Below are positions 37,328-45,732 of a stretch of 64,000 bases of DNA, one piece after another; position 1 is the stretch's first letter; each line of letters starts with the position of its first letter. This DNA is from Anaerostipes butyraticus (GTDB taxonomy: Bacteria; Bacillota; Clostridia; Lachnospirales; Lachnospiraceae). The translations under genes were made by a program, and so were the position numbers. The notes beneath the pieces were generated by a model that made no database searches, was not told the DNA's origin, and saw only the letters and a program-made list of their open reading frames with translations. Location of the stretch: NCBI RefSeq assembly GCF_016586355.1, contig NZ_BLYI01000047.1:124001-188000 (forward strand), read 5' to 3'.

Positions 37328-37630
37328 ATGGAATTTATTAATGTATCATTAAAAGACGGGCTGAAAATGGCAGAAGAAAAAGAAAAATACAGGCTGATTG
37401 ACGTAAGAGAGCCTTACCGGTATGAAAAAGAGCATTTAAAAGGGGCAGTAAACCGTCCCTACGGAATCTTAAAGCAGGAAGATTACAACGAGAAAAAAGA
37501 TCTGATTGTGTATTGCGACTTTGGAGGCCAGAGCATGATGGCGGCAAGACATCTGGCAAAAGAAGGATTTCGGGTATATAATATTGTCGGAGGAGTGTAT
37601 TATCATCTGGAAGAATGGAAAGATGGTTGA
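37328..37630 (+). CDS. Rhodanese-domain protein
   Basis: 100 residues, single rhodanese domain. RLIDVREPYRYEKEHLKGAVNRP is the substrate-side signature and Cys63 in VYCDFGGQSM is the persulfide-carrying cysteine. Likely a cytoplasmic sulfur carrier or sulfurtransferase like PspE/GlpE in size. The next gene (methyltransferase) starts 59 bases later; no specific partner is evident. Confidence 0.9.
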   Translation: MEFINVSLKDGLKMAEEKEKYRLIDVREPYRYEKEHLKGAVNRPYGILKQEDYNEKKDLIVYCDFGGQSMMAARHLAKEGFRVYNIVGGVYYHLEEWKDG

Positions 37631-37689
37631 CGAAAAAAATGGAAAAAGGTAGAATAGGGAAAGAATTATATCAAAATAAGGAGAGATAA

Positions 37690-38835
37690 GTGGACCGTAT
37701 AGAACTGATTGCTCCATGTCATTTTGGACTGGAAGCAGTGTTAAAAAGAGAAATCAAAGATTTAGGTTATGATATTGTTCAGGTGGAAGACGGCCGTGTA
37801 ACGTTTGCGGCAGACCTTGGAGGAATTGCCAGAGCTAATCTTTTTCTGAGGACAGCAGAAAGGATTTTGTTAAAAATAGGCTCTTTCAAGGCAGTGACAT
37901 TTGATGAACTGTTTGAGGAGACCAGGAAGCTTCCATGGGAAAATTATATTCCGAAAAATGGAAAGTTCTGGGTAAAAAAAGCCTCCACAGCCAGGAGTCG
38001 TCTGCACAGCGCGCCGGACATTCAGTCGATTGTAAAGAAAGCAATGGTAGAGCGGCTGAAAGGCAGATATCATGTATCGTGGTTTGAAGAGAGCGGCGAT
38101 GACTATCCGGTCCGTGTTTTTATATTGAAAGATCAGGTAACCATCAGTCTGGATACTTCAGGAACGCCTCTTCATAAAAGAGGATACCGGAAGCTGGTCA
38201 GTGAGGCGCCGATCCGTGAGACGCTTGCCGCAGCGCTTCTGATGCTGACGCCGTGGAACAAAGACAGGATCCTGGTGGATCCATTCTGCGGAAGCGGTAC
38301 CTTTCTGATTGAAGCGGCGATGATGGGAAAGCGGATCGCGCCGGGAATCAATCGTTCGTTTGAAGCGGAAAACTGGGATTTTGTACCGAGAAAAACATGG
38401 TATGCAGCAGCCGATGAGGCAGGAGACGCAGTCCTGGAACATGTACAGATGGATCTGCAGGGATACGACAAGAACCCGCAGATGCTGAGGATTGCCAGAG
38501 AAAATGCCAGAGACGCAGAGGTCGATGATCTGATTCATTTTCAGCAGAGAGAAGTAAAAGATCTGCGGCACAGCAAGCCATATGGCTTTATTATTGCCAA
38601 TCCTCCGTATGGAGAGCGCCTGGAAGACCGAAAAGATCTTCCGGAATTGTATGGGCAGATGAGAGAAGCGTTTGATCGTCTGGACACCTGGTCCAAATAT
38701 GTGATTACCTCATACGAGGATGCAGAGAAATATTTAGGAAAAGCTGCAAGGAAACGAAAAGTATACAATGGAATGATACGGGGAGAATATCTTCAGTATC
38801 TGGGACCGAAACCACCAAGAAGGGAGCCGAGATGA
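37690..38835 (+). CDS. THUMP-domain RNA guanine-N2 methyltransferase (RlmL/YpsC-like)
   Basis: 381 residues, GTG start with AAGGAGAG upstream. The N-terminal ferredoxin-like/THUMP region spans about 1-155; the Rossmann methylase follows with DPFCGSGTFLIEAAMMG (SAM loop) and IIANPPYGERL (the NPPY catalytic motif). Family: 23S rRNA m2G methylation. The last four bases overlap the XTP pyrophosphatase start (ATGA), forming an operon that continues into the YfcE-like gene. Confidence 0.9.
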   Translation: MDRIELIAPCHFGLEAVLKREIKDLGYDIVQVEDGRVTFAADLGGIARANLFLRTAERILLKIGSFKAVTFDELFEETRKLPWENYIPKNGKFWVKKASTARSRLHSAPDIQSIVKKAMVERLKGRYHVSWFEESGDDYPVRVFILKDQVTISLDTSGTPLHKRGYRKLVSEAPIRETLAAALLMLTPWNKDRILVDPFCGSGTFLIEAAMMGKRIAPGINRSFEAENWDFVPRKTWYAAADEAGDAVLEHVQMDLQGYDKNPQMLRIARENARDAEVDDLIHFQQREVKDLRHSKPYGFIIANPPYGERLEDRKDLPELYGQMREAFDRLDTWSKYVITSYEDAEKYLGKAARKRKVYNGMIRGEYLQYLGPKPPRREPR

Positions 38836-39416
38836 AAAAGAAACTGATTTTCGCTACAGGAAATGAAGGGAAAATGAAAGAAGTCCGTGAGATTCTTGCG
38901 GATTCCGGCTACGAGATCCTGTCCATGAAGGAAGCAGGAGTGGATCTGGAAATCGTGGAAGATGGAACAACATTTGAAGAAAATGCTTTGATCAAGGCAA
39001 GAGCAGTTATGGAAGCCACCGGGGAACTGACGCTTGCAGATGATTCTGGTCTGGAAATCGATGCCTTTGACGGAGGTCCGGGTGTGTACTCTTCCAGATA
39101 TCTTGGGGAAGATACCCCATATACGGAAAAAAATCAGATCATATTGGATAAAATGAAGGATGTACCGGAACAGGAGCGAACAGCGAGGTTTGTTTGTGTC
39201 ATTGCAGCAATATTTCCTGATGGACAAACCTATACGACTCGTGGTACTATGGAAGGGATTATAGGATATGAGGCGAGCGGAGAAAATGGATTTGGATACG
39301 ATCCGATCTTTTATCTGCCGGAGCTTAAGAAATATAGCGCACAGCTGAGCAGCAATGAGAAGAATGAATTGAGCCATCGCGGAGAGGCGCTGAGGAAAAT
39401 GAAGGAAGTTCTTTAA
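38832..39416 (+). CDS. rdgB: dITP/XTP pyrophosphatase (RdgB/HAM1)
   Basis: 194 residues. Starts KKKLIFATGNEGKMKEVREIL (the TGN-x-GK nucleotide loop), has LADDSGLEIDAFDGGPGVYSSRY and GENGFGYDPIFY. Hydrolyses non-canonical purine NTPs to prevent their incorporation. Translationally coupled to the preceding methyltransferase gene by an ATGA overlap. Confidence 0.95.
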   Translation: MKKKLIFATGNEGKMKEVREILADSGYEILSMKEAGVDLEIVEDGTTFEENALIKARAVMEATGELTLADDSGLEIDAFDGGPGVYSSRYLGEDTPYTEKNQIILDKMKDVPEQERTARFVCVIAAIFPDGQTYTTRGTMEGIIGYEASGENGFGYDPIFYLPELKKYSAQLSSNEKNELSHRGEALRKMKEVL

Positions 39417-39427
39417 GGAGATGTTTT

Positions 39428-39937
39428 ATGAGAATATTGGTAATCAGTGATTCTCACGGCCGCAATGATGATATAAAAGGGGTCCTCGATCAGGTCGGGG
39501 ATATCGATATGATGATCCATTGTGGTGATGTAGAACGCGGAGATTCATACATACGGGAGATTGCAGGATGTCCTGTGGTTATGGTCGCAGGAAATAACGA
39601 TTATTACCTGGATCTTCCAAGTGAAGAAGAAGTACAGATTGGAGATTATAAGGTCCTGGTAACTCACGGACACGGATACTATGTAAATTCCGGTGTGGAA
39701 TATCTGAGAGAACATGCTTTGGAATATGGATATGACATCGTAATGTATGGACATACCCATGTACCGTTTATAGAGATTGGCGAGGATGTGACGATCCTCA
39801 ATCCTGGAAGCATTTCATATCCGAGGCAGCCGGGAAGAAAGCCGACATTCCTGATGATGGAGATCGACGACGAAGGGCAGGCGCATTATGCCCATGGATA
39901 TTACAGAGAACAGTTTGGAGAACTGATGCTTTACTAG
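39428..39937 (+). CDS. YfcE/MJ0936-type metallophosphoesterase
   Basis: 169 residues. Metal-ligand series DSHGRNDD (9-16), HCGDVERG, VAGNNDY, VTHGHGYYV and YGHTHVP is complete. Small phosphodiesterase, cytoplasmic; natural substrate unknown. AAGGAGATG precedes the ATG, 11 bases after rdgB, so third gene of that operon. Confidence 0.92.
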   Translation: MRILVISDSHGRNDDIKGVLDQVGDIDMMIHCGDVERGDSYIREIAGCPVVMVAGNNDYYLDLPSEEEVQIGDYKVLVTHGHGYYVNSGVEYLREHALEYGYDIVMYGHTHVPFIEIGEDVTILNPGSISYPRQPGRKPTFLMMEIDDEGQAHYAHGYYREQFGELMLY

Positions 39938-40018
39938 AAGAAAAAGAAGATAGGAATGCAGATGGACATTTCTGTCTTTTTTTCTGCGAATATGAAACAT
40001 GCGCAAATCAGGAGATGG

Positions 40019-40040
40019 AAGCGGACTTGTCCGCTTTTTT
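40019..40040 (+). terminator. Terminator before rlmD
   Basis: AAGCGGA-CTTG-TCCGCTT hairpin followed by T-rich sequence. Confidence 0.8.
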
Positions 40041-40071
40041 CTGTCATACATAAGAATAGAAAGGAAAGAAG

Positions 40072-41427
40072 ATGAGGAAAAAGGATATTATAGAAGGGGT
40101 TGTGGATCATGTGGAATTTCCAAATAAAGGAACATTTTCATATGAGGACAGGACAATTACAGTAAAAGGTGTGATCGAAGGACAGAAAATCCGGGGACAG
40201 GTGACAAAAAAACGCAGGAATGGAGGACAGGTCCGTCTGCTGGAAGTGCTGGAGCCGTCAAAACTGGAAGATGTGCAGCCGGAATGTGAACATTTCGGCG
40301 CCTGCGGCGGATGTTTTTATCAGACTGTTTCTTATAAAAATCAGCTGAAAATAAAAGAAGGACAGGTAAGAGAATTATTAAAAGATTTTGTTCCGAATGA
40401 AAAATGGAACGGAATCAAAGGAAGTCCGAAGCAGTGGGGATACCGCAACAAGATGGAATTCTCTTTTGGAGATGAAGTAAAAGACGGCCCTCTGGCTCTG
40501 GGAATGCACAAAAAGAACACGTTTCATGATATTGTGAACATTACAGGGTGTAAAATTGTGGATGATGATTACAATCGAATCGTCCAGTGTGTATTAAACG
40601 AAGTAAAGGATATGGGACTGCCGTTTTACCACAAAATGCGCCATGAAGGATACTGGCGTCATCTGGTAGTGCGCAGGGCAGAATGTTCCGGAGATATCCT
40701 GATCAACATCGTAACAACCTCCCAGGGAGCGGCGGATTTTACAAAACTTGTGGAGGCGCTGGAAGTCCTGAAACTCCAGGGACAGATTGTAGGAATCCTG
40801 CATACGGTAAACGACAGTCTGGCAGATGTGGTACAGGCAGATTCTATGGAAATCCTTCATGGGCAGAACTATTTCTTTGAAGAAATCCTGGGGCTGAAAT
40901 TTAAGATTTCTCCGTTTTCTTTCTTCCAGACCAATTCGCTGGGGGCAGAAGTGCTGTATGAGACAGCCAGAGATTATGTAGGAGAAACAAAAGATCAGGT
41001 GATCTTTGACCTGTACAGCGGAACCGGGACCATTGCCCAGATGCTGGCGCCGGTGGCAAAGAAAGTTGTCGGTGTGGAAATCGTGGAAGAGGCCGTAAAA
41101 GCAGCAAAGGGAAATGCAAGGCTGAATGGACTGAATAACTGTGAATTTATTGCCGGAGATGTGCTGAAAGTACTGGATGAACTGGAAGAAAAACCGAATA
41201 TCATCGTGCTGGATCCGCCGAGAGACGGAATCCATCCGAAAGCGCTGCCGAAGATCATCGGCTACGGCGTGGAGAAAATGGTGTACATCAGCTGCAAGCC
41301 GACCAGTCTGGCAAGAGACCTGGAAATGTTCCGGGAAGCAGGATATGAAGTAGAACAGGCGGGATGTGTTGATATGTTTCCGGGCACCGTACATGTGGAG
41401 ACTGTGTGTTTGCTTTCCAAACATTAA
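40072..41427 (+). CDS. rlmD: 23S rRNA (uracil-5-)-methyltransferase, RlmD/RlmCD type
   Basis: 451 residues. N-terminal TRAM OB-fold (about 1-62), iron-sulfur cysteines Cys72, Cys78 and Cys81 in CEHFGACGGC with a further Cys near 165, SAM-binding DLYSGTGTIAQMLA, VLDPPRDG, and nucleophile Cys in YISCKPTSLARDL. Makes m5U in 23S rRNA. Monocistronic between two terminators. RlmD versus RlmCD specificity cannot be told from sequence alone. Confidence 0.93.
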   Translation: MRKKDIIEGVVDHVEFPNKGTFSYEDRTITVKGVIEGQKIRGQVTKKRRNGGQVRLLEVLEPSKLEDVQPECEHFGACGGCFYQTVSYKNQLKIKEGQVRELLKDFVPNEKWNGIKGSPKQWGYRNKMEFSFGDEVKDGPLALGMHKKNTFHDIVNITGCKIVDDDYNRIVQCVLNEVKDMGLPFYHKMRHEGYWRHLVVRRAECSGDILINIVTTSQGAADFTKLVEALEVLKLQGQIVGILHTVNDSLADVVQADSMEILHGQNYFFEEILGLKFKISPFSFFQTNSLGAEVLYETARDYVGETKDQVIFDLYSGTGTIAQMLAPVAKKVVGVEIVEEAVKAAKGNARLNGLNNCEFIAGDVLKVLDELEEKPNIIVLDPPRDGIHPKALPKIIGYGVEKMVYISCKPTSLARDLEMFREAGYEVEQAGCVDMFPGTVHVETVCLLSKH

Positions 41428-41437
41428 GAAAACAGCG

Positions 41438-41468
41438 AAGATGGGATGTGGATAAGCATCCCATCTTT
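41438..41468 (+). terminator. Terminator of rlmD
   Basis: Perfect 11-bp stem AAGATGGGATG / CATCCCATCTT with an 8-base loop. Confidence 0.85.
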
Positions 41469-41567
41469 CTATTCTAAATGTGGATATTTGGAAGGAATTA
41501 AGAACAGATATGAGTTATAGGAAAAGAATGTCGCAGATAAAATAATACAGCTTGCAAAAGAAAATAT

Positions 41568-41702
41568 ATGGAGCGAACTTTATGTGATATTTTGCGTAAA
41601 CGAGGAGGAATAGACAGGGGTGTTATTGCAGAAGCGTTCAAACGATATGCAGTCAGGAAGGACAAGAACATCCTGCTTCTGTCAGAGTATGCGAAGAAGT
41701 TT
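41568..41702 (+). pseudogene. Remnant of an AbiEi-type antitoxin (C-terminal end)
   Basis: The 45-residue stretch starting MERTLCDILRKRGGIDRGVI and ending KDKNILLLSEYAKKF matches my recollection of the C-terminal ERT-x-CD-x-(I/L)-R ... KDKN-x-L-x-YAK-x-F signature of AbiEi antitoxins. The N-terminal winged-helix part is gone: a stop lies ten codons upstream in the same frame and no domain is readable before it. The match ends at about 41702, where a toxin-like segment begins in another frame. Confidence 0.6.
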
Positions 41703-41706
41703 CGCA

Positions 41707-41931
41707 GGTTTAGACACCCGTGCCACTATGGACATGGATGCATCATCCAAGAAACGAGGTTCATCGGAGATTCTGAAGGATTATAAGAATATCATTGATG
41801 TTGTCAGAAACAGTGATGCGATGATAAAGCAGTGGAGGACTTATCAGAAAGATTGTGAAGATGCCGCTGATATTAATTTCGATGAGATTTGTGATGCTGT
41901 AGTGCAGATAAAGATGATGAGGAGCATGTAA
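41707..41931 (+). pseudogene. Remnant of an AbiEii-type nucleotidyltransferase toxin, internally deleted
   Basis: In a frame different from the AbiEi piece, GLDTRATMDMDA resembles the substrate/metal loop of AbiEii toxins (G-x-D-x-R-x-TMD-x-D). It passes straight into NSDAMIKQWRTYQKDC and DINFDEICDAVVQI, which look like the C-terminal end of the same family. About 75 codons remain of an expected roughly 280, so the catalytic domain is mostly deleted and the module is dead. No mobile element flanks it. Confidence 0.55.
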
Positions 41932-41971
41932 AAATTTCAGCGTTTCTAAGAGGAAATTAACCTGTCCTATT

Positions 41972-42394
41972 TTATCTTAGCAGCGGCAGACTTCCTGTAA
42001 GTTGATTGATTTTCTTTTTAGAACCGCAGATGGCAAGTCCAAAGTACTGCAGCGTATTTTCGGATGTTTTTCTCATTTTATCGGTAAATTCATCATAGGT
42101 TTTGCAGCTCTGAGCCAGATCGGAAAAGTCAACCACGGTTAAATCCTGAAAGCCGGGCTGATGGAGTTTTTCACGGATTGTTTTGATGGTTTCCGGTGAA
42201 CCTTTTAGGACTGGCACGGGAAACGTGATGATGCCGAGATGCTCATTTCCGCTTTGGTCTGTGACATTTTGACCTACCACTTCCGGCATTTCCCTGCCTA
42301 AAGTAATCCCCATAATAGCCGCTGTATTTGCAATAATGCCAAGCGGCAGATTTTCATCAATGATCATGACACATTTTTTGTTTTGTAAACTCAT
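41972..42394 (-). CDS. DUF2000 family protein
   Basis: 140 residues from the ATG at 42394, chosen for the AGGAGG site 8 bases upstream; a longer in-frame reading to 42550 has no such site. Pattern KCVMIIDENLPLGIIANTAAIMGITLG and GIITFPVPVLKGS fits DUF2000, a small cytoplasmic alpha/beta family of unknown role (some relatives are peptidyl-tRNA-hydrolase-like). It faces a divergent promoter for the ABM gene across a 372-base space. Confidence 0.8.
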   Translation of the reverse strand: MSLQNKKCVMIIDENLPLGIIANTAAIMGITLGREMPEVVGQNVTDQSGNEHLGIITFPVPVLKGSPETIKTIREKLHQPGFQDLTVVDFSDLAQSCKTYDEFTDKMRKTSENTLQYFGLAICGSKKKINQLTGSLPLLR

Positions 42395-42593
42395 TTCAGA
42401 TTTCCTCCTGCTTTCTGTGAATGTCTTTGTATATGTTTTTGCTCTGTGATATTCATTGTAGCATCGAAAAATAAAAAAGGCTTGTAAGATATCCTCATTT
42501 TTTAAGAGATGCTGTGAAGAAGAAAGCCCCAAATATCGTACCGGAAACAAGAAAGGAAGCAGCAGGATTTATACCAGGGATTCAGCAAGTATA

Positions 42594-42622
42594 TTGACAT
42601 GATGTCAAAAACATCGTATTCT
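42594..42622 (+). promoter_or_regulatory. SigmaA promoter with a 15-bp palindrome over the -35 box
   Basis: TTGACA (42594-42599), 17-base spacer, TATTCT (42617-42622). The -35 is the left arm of the perfect palindrome TTGACAT-G-ATGTCAA (42594-42608), a likely repressor site. It points at the ABM monooxygenase gene, leaving a leader of about 135 bases. Nothing else recognisable is in the 42395-42766 space. Confidence 0.65.
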
Positions 42623-42766
42623 AAAAACAGACAAGTTGTTTCATCTTTTAAAATGATGAAAATGAAAAACAGTGAGCGGCTGTTTTCTGCTCCCAGGCAG
42701 AATCCGGGAGACGAGGATATTTAAAAAGAATCATTGTCACAAATTTAAGAAAGTGAGGAAAGTACT

Positions 42767-43099
42767 ATGAGCATCACAATGAATTTGTATTATACAGGAA
42801 AAGACGGAAATGCGCGTAAGTTTGCTGAGGAAATGGAGCAAAGCGGAACGGCTGCATTAATCCGTGCAGAAGATGGAAATGAAAAATATGACTATTTTTT
42901 CCCAATGAGCGATCCGGAAACAGTTCTGCTGATTGACAGCTGGAAAGATCAGGAATCCATCGATGTTCATCATGCCTCACCTATGATGAATACGATTGCG
43001 GAGCTTCGGGAAAAATACGATCTGCATATGAGAGCGGAACGATATATTTCTGACGATGAGAGCATCTCTGATGCAGATAAAAAATTTATCAAAAAGTAA
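42767..43099 (+). CDS. Antibiotic-biosynthesis-monooxygenase (ABM) domain protein
   Basis: 110 residues, dimeric ferredoxin-like fold expected. TMNLYYTGKDGNARKFAEEMEQSG opens the domain; FPMSDPETVLLIDSWKDQESIDVHHASPMMNTIAEL is the core ABM signature (putative quinol monooxygenase/YgiN-like). Members act on quinones or other small aromatics, or have unknown function. AGTGAGGAAAG precedes the ATG. Confidence 0.85.
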   Translation: MSITMNLYYTGKDGNARKFAEEMEQSGTAALIRAEDGNEKYDYFFPMSDPETVLLIDSWKDQESIDVHHASPMMNTIAELREKYDLHMRAERYISDDESISDADKKFIKK

Positions 43100-43170
43100 G
43101 CAAAAGAAGCAGCTGGTGGTTTTGGAAAGAACTCTACAGAAGCTGCTGTCATGAAATTTTCCCAATATAG

Positions 43171-43203
43171 AAAAAAGGCGTCAAAAGTTTTGGCGCCTTT
43201 TTT
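43171..43203. terminator. Bidirectional terminator
   Basis: AAAAAAGGCG-t-CAAAA / TTTTG-g-CGCCTTTTTT; serves the ABM gene and perhaps the convergent EFR1 gene. Confidence 0.9.
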
Positions 43204-43256
43204 GGGGGGAAAATGTCACTTTTATTCATTTAATATGTCTATGAGAATATCTTGTC

Positions 43257-44018
43257 TTAAAGATACAGTTCACATTCTTTTCTTTCAGAACATACTTTTT
43301 TCAGCATGGCGTTAACGCCGGCAAGCATAACGCCGTTGATCTTTCGTGCAGAGTGAGGACAGACGGAAATGCAGCGCATGCAGGAGATGCAGGCCTTGCT
43401 GTCGGTCTTTTTAGGATTTGTTTTGTCAATGGCCTGAACCGGGCATTTTTCAGCGCAGATTCCGCATTTGACACAGTCTTTGGAAGGTTTTGGAACCATG
43501 CCGGAGCCGCCTCTTTTCTTATATGGACGATTGCCGGGAATGGATGGCTCGTCAATATTGCCGGAAGAGATTTTTTCACGGAGCTGTCCGGCAAATTCTT
43601 TTAACTGTGTCTCATCTTCGGAATCCGGACGACCTGCGGCGAACTGGCGGGCGATGGAATGTTCTGCAATGGCTGCGACAGCGGATATCACACGGAATCC
43701 TGCCTGTTTTGCAGTATCCTGCAGTTCAGCCAGAGTATCTTCATATGCGCGGTTTCCATATACACATACAAGAACGGCTTTCGCTCCGTTTCCATTTATA
43801 GAAGCAAGGCGGCTGACTGCCGGTTCCGGAACCCTTCCGCCGTAAGATGGTACAGCGATGACAGCAGTATCATCATCAGAAAGAGAGATATCGGAAAAAT
43901 CTTGCTTGCTGTCAGTCAGATCAATCGGATGGATTTCAGAACTTAGTTCATTGCTTAAAATATCAGCTGCTTTTTTTGTTCCGCCGGTAGGGCTGAAACA
44001 GATTTCATAAAATTTCAT
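43257..44018 (-). CDS. EFR1-type flavodoxin plus 2x[4Fe-4S] ferredoxin fusion
   Basis: 253 residues from the ATG at 44018; a TTG five codons upstream overlaps the GGAGG site and is rejected. The N-terminal flavodoxin-like domain has CFSPTGGTKKAAD (FMN phosphate loop) and VPSYGGRVPE. The C-terminal part has two cluster motifs, CVKCGICAEKCP and CISCMRCISVCP. The fusion suits single-electron transfer between FMN and ferredoxin clusters in the cytoplasm; partner unknown. The divergent Rrf2 gene and three TGTAAA palindromes between them suggest local redox control. Confidence 0.9.
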   Translation of the reverse strand: MKFYEICFSPTGGTKKAADILSNELSSEIHPIDLTDSKQDFSDISLSDDDTAVIAVPSYGGRVPEPAVSRLASINGNGAKAVLVCVYGNRAYEDTLAELQDTAKQAGFRVISAVAAIAEHSIARQFAAGRPDSEDETQLKEFAGQLREKISSGNIDEPSIPGNRPYKKRGGSGMVPKPSKDCVKCGICAEKCPVQAIDKTNPKKTDSKACISCMRCISVCPHSARKINGVMLAGVNAMLKKVCSERKECELYL

Positions 44019-44087
44019 TTTGTGTTCCTCCAATCATTTTGATTCCGTTCTGGAAAGGACAGAGCTGCAGGCTTTTGCTTGCAATCC

Positions 44088-44181
44088 TTTTACAGACCAT
44101 GTAAAATGTGAAGATGTAAAATAAAAAATTACATCTCTTGTCAGAATATCACCAAAATGATGTAAAGTCAAGATTTACATC
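44088..44181. promoter_or_regulatory. Three TGTAAA-type palindromes between the EFR1 and Rrf2 genes
   Basis: TTTTACA-N5-TGTAAAA (44088-44106), GATGTAA-N9-TTACATC (44113-44135) and GATGTAAA-N7-TTTACATC (44159-44181) share the TGTAA/TTACA core. Location in a 198-base divergent region points to binding by the adjacent Rrf2 protein. Sequence seen directly; the binder is inferred. Confidence 0.65.
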
Positions 44182-44216
44182 TAATGAGCTGAGAGAGATC
44201 GTGAAAGGGTGATACA

Positions 44217-44687
44217 ATGCAGATCAGCATGAAGTGTTCAGTGGCAGTACACTGTTTGATTTTTATATATGAAGCAAAAGGAAGAGCCAGAGTGACAAGT
44301 ACACTGCTGGCACAGAGCACCGGATGTAATCCGGTCATAATTCGAAATATACTTAGTGCATTGAAAAAAGCAGGGATGATTTCAGTCGCGCGTGGTCCTG
44401 GAGGGGCAGAACTGCTTAAAGAACCATCTGAAATTACTTTGTATATGATTTATGATGCGATGGAACCAGAGGGGCTTTCTTCTCTGATCGGGATTCATTC
44501 CTGTGAAGACCGAAAATGTCCGGTAGCGAAAAATATTCGATTTGTACTGCAGGATCCTTATCAGAAAATAGAAGATTCTATCCGGCAGACCATGGAAGGC
44601 ATCACTCTGGAGTCCATGATTGAAGAATTCCATAAAAGAGTGAATCCTGTTGATTATGAACCGCAGGATGGCAGTTCTTTTTCATAA
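44217..44687 (+). CDS. Rrf2 family transcriptional regulator
   Basis: 156 residues. N-terminal winged helix typical of Rrf2 (SMKCSVAVHCLIFIYEA, then LLAQSTGCNPVIIRNILSALKKAGMISVARGPGGAEL). Cys96 and Cys101 in HSCEDRKCP occupy the place where IscR/NsrR have cluster cysteines, but only two are present in this loop, so a cluster is uncertain; a thiol switch is possible. Probably controls itself and the divergent EFR1 gene. GAAAGGGTG lies before the ATG. Confidence 0.9.
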   Translation: MQISMKCSVAVHCLIFIYEAKGRARVTSTLLAQSTGCNPVIIRNILSALKKAGMISVARGPGGAELLKEPSEITLYMIYDAMEPEGLSSLIGIHSCEDRKCPVAKNIRFVLQDPYQKIEDSIRQTMEGITLESMIEEFHKRVNPVDYEPQDGSSFS

Positions 44688-44814
44688 ATTTCTGCATATC
44701 ATAGGAGTGTTTCGGGGGATAATATGATATTAGAATCATGCTTTGACGAAAGGCTGAGATATTGAAAGTCAGAGAAAAAAAGCGACAAAAACAGACATTT
44801 TTTTCTATTTCTAC

Positions 44815-44844
44815 TTGCCAGTACAAGACAAATATCGCTATACT
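44815..44844 (+). promoter_or_regulatory. Probable sigmaA promoter of the PAP2 gene
   Basis: TTGCCA (44815-44820), 18-base spacer, TATACT (44839-44844), 42 bases before the start codon. Confidence 0.5.
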
Positions 44845-44885
44845 TAGAGAAGATAAAAATGGGGTAGTGAAAAAGGAGAATTGTC

Positions 44886-45602
44886 ATGAGCATAAATGGT
44901 TTGTGGAAGAAAAAAAGGATATGGGTCATTCCCGTTTACGGCTTTTTTTATATGGCGGCCTTTGTTTTTCTGGAGAATAACAGCAGTGCTAAGCTGCATA
45001 TGATTCATTCAGTCATTGATGATCAGATACCATTTTGTGAATATTTTATTATTCCTTACCTGATGTGGTTTTTATATATTACCTGCGTGATCTGCTATTT
45101 TGCCTTTGGGAAGAGAAGCAGTAAAGAATATTATCAGCTGCTTGTTTCATTAGGAACCGGAATGACGGTATTTATCATTACCTGTTTTGTGTATCCCAAT
45201 GGGCAGGCATTACGGCCGGAACTGACGGGAGACGGAATTTTTATCAAGCTGGTGGAAATGCTGTATCATATGGATACGCCGACGAATGTCCTTCCAAGTA
45301 TGCATGTCTTCTGTTCTTCCGCATGCTGGCTTGCGTTGTATGAACATACCAGAGGAAGAATAGAAAAACAGAAAGATAACAGGAAATTAAAACAGCAGAA
45401 AGCGGGACTTGCAGGAGCCGGAGTGCTGACGGCAGCCATCATTTTATCAACGGTATTCTTAAAGCAGCATAGTGTGATTGATGTAGCATCAGCAGTTTTG
45501 TTAAATATCATATGCTATCAGCTGTATTATAAAATTATACCAGTACGTTATAAAAAGCGGGTGCTGTCAGGAGAACGGGAAGAATCCGTTTCTTATTTTT
45601 AA
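44886..45602 (+). CDS. PAP2 superfamily membrane phosphatase
   Basis: 238 residues, about six helices. The signature is partly preserved: PNGQALRPEL, NVLPSMHVFCSSACW (PSMH with the catalytic His) and STVFLKQHSVIDV (third motif). The first KxxxxxxRP motif is weak, ending in RP. Family members dephosphorylate lipid phosphates such as phosphatidate or undecaprenyl diphosphate at the outer membrane face. AAAAAGGAG precedes the ATG; single-gene unit. Confidence 0.87.
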   Translation: MSINGLWKKKRIWVIPVYGFFYMAAFVFLENNSSAKLHMIHSVIDDQIPFCEYFIIPYLMWFLYITCVICYFAFGKRSSKEYYQLLVSLGTGMTVFIITCFVYPNGQALRPELTGDGIFIKLVEMLYHMDTPTNVLPSMHVFCSSACWLALYEHTRGRIEKQKDNRKLKQQKAGLAGAGVLTAAIILSTVFLKQHSVIDVASAVLLNIICYQLYYKIIPVRYKKRVLSGEREESVSYF

Positions 45603-45647
45603 GGTGTCTGCGGGGCAGCGGAAAAATGAATCAAAACAGAGATAGAC

Positions 45648-45675
45648 AAGGAGAGGATGAAGTCCTCTCCTTTTA
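45648..45675 (+). terminator. Terminator of the PAP2 gene
   Basis: Perfect 10-bp stem AAGGAGAGGA / TCCTCTCCTT with a 5-base loop and TTTT. Confidence 0.9.
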
Positions 45676-45732
45676 TATTGCAAATTATGTACAGGTTTAC
45701 GCTTATAGTATAATCCTTATTGATTTGTCAGA

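Noticed and set aside
40594-41424. 276-codon minus-strand frame opposite rlmD
   Set aside because: Antisense shadow of a gene with intact catalytic motifs.
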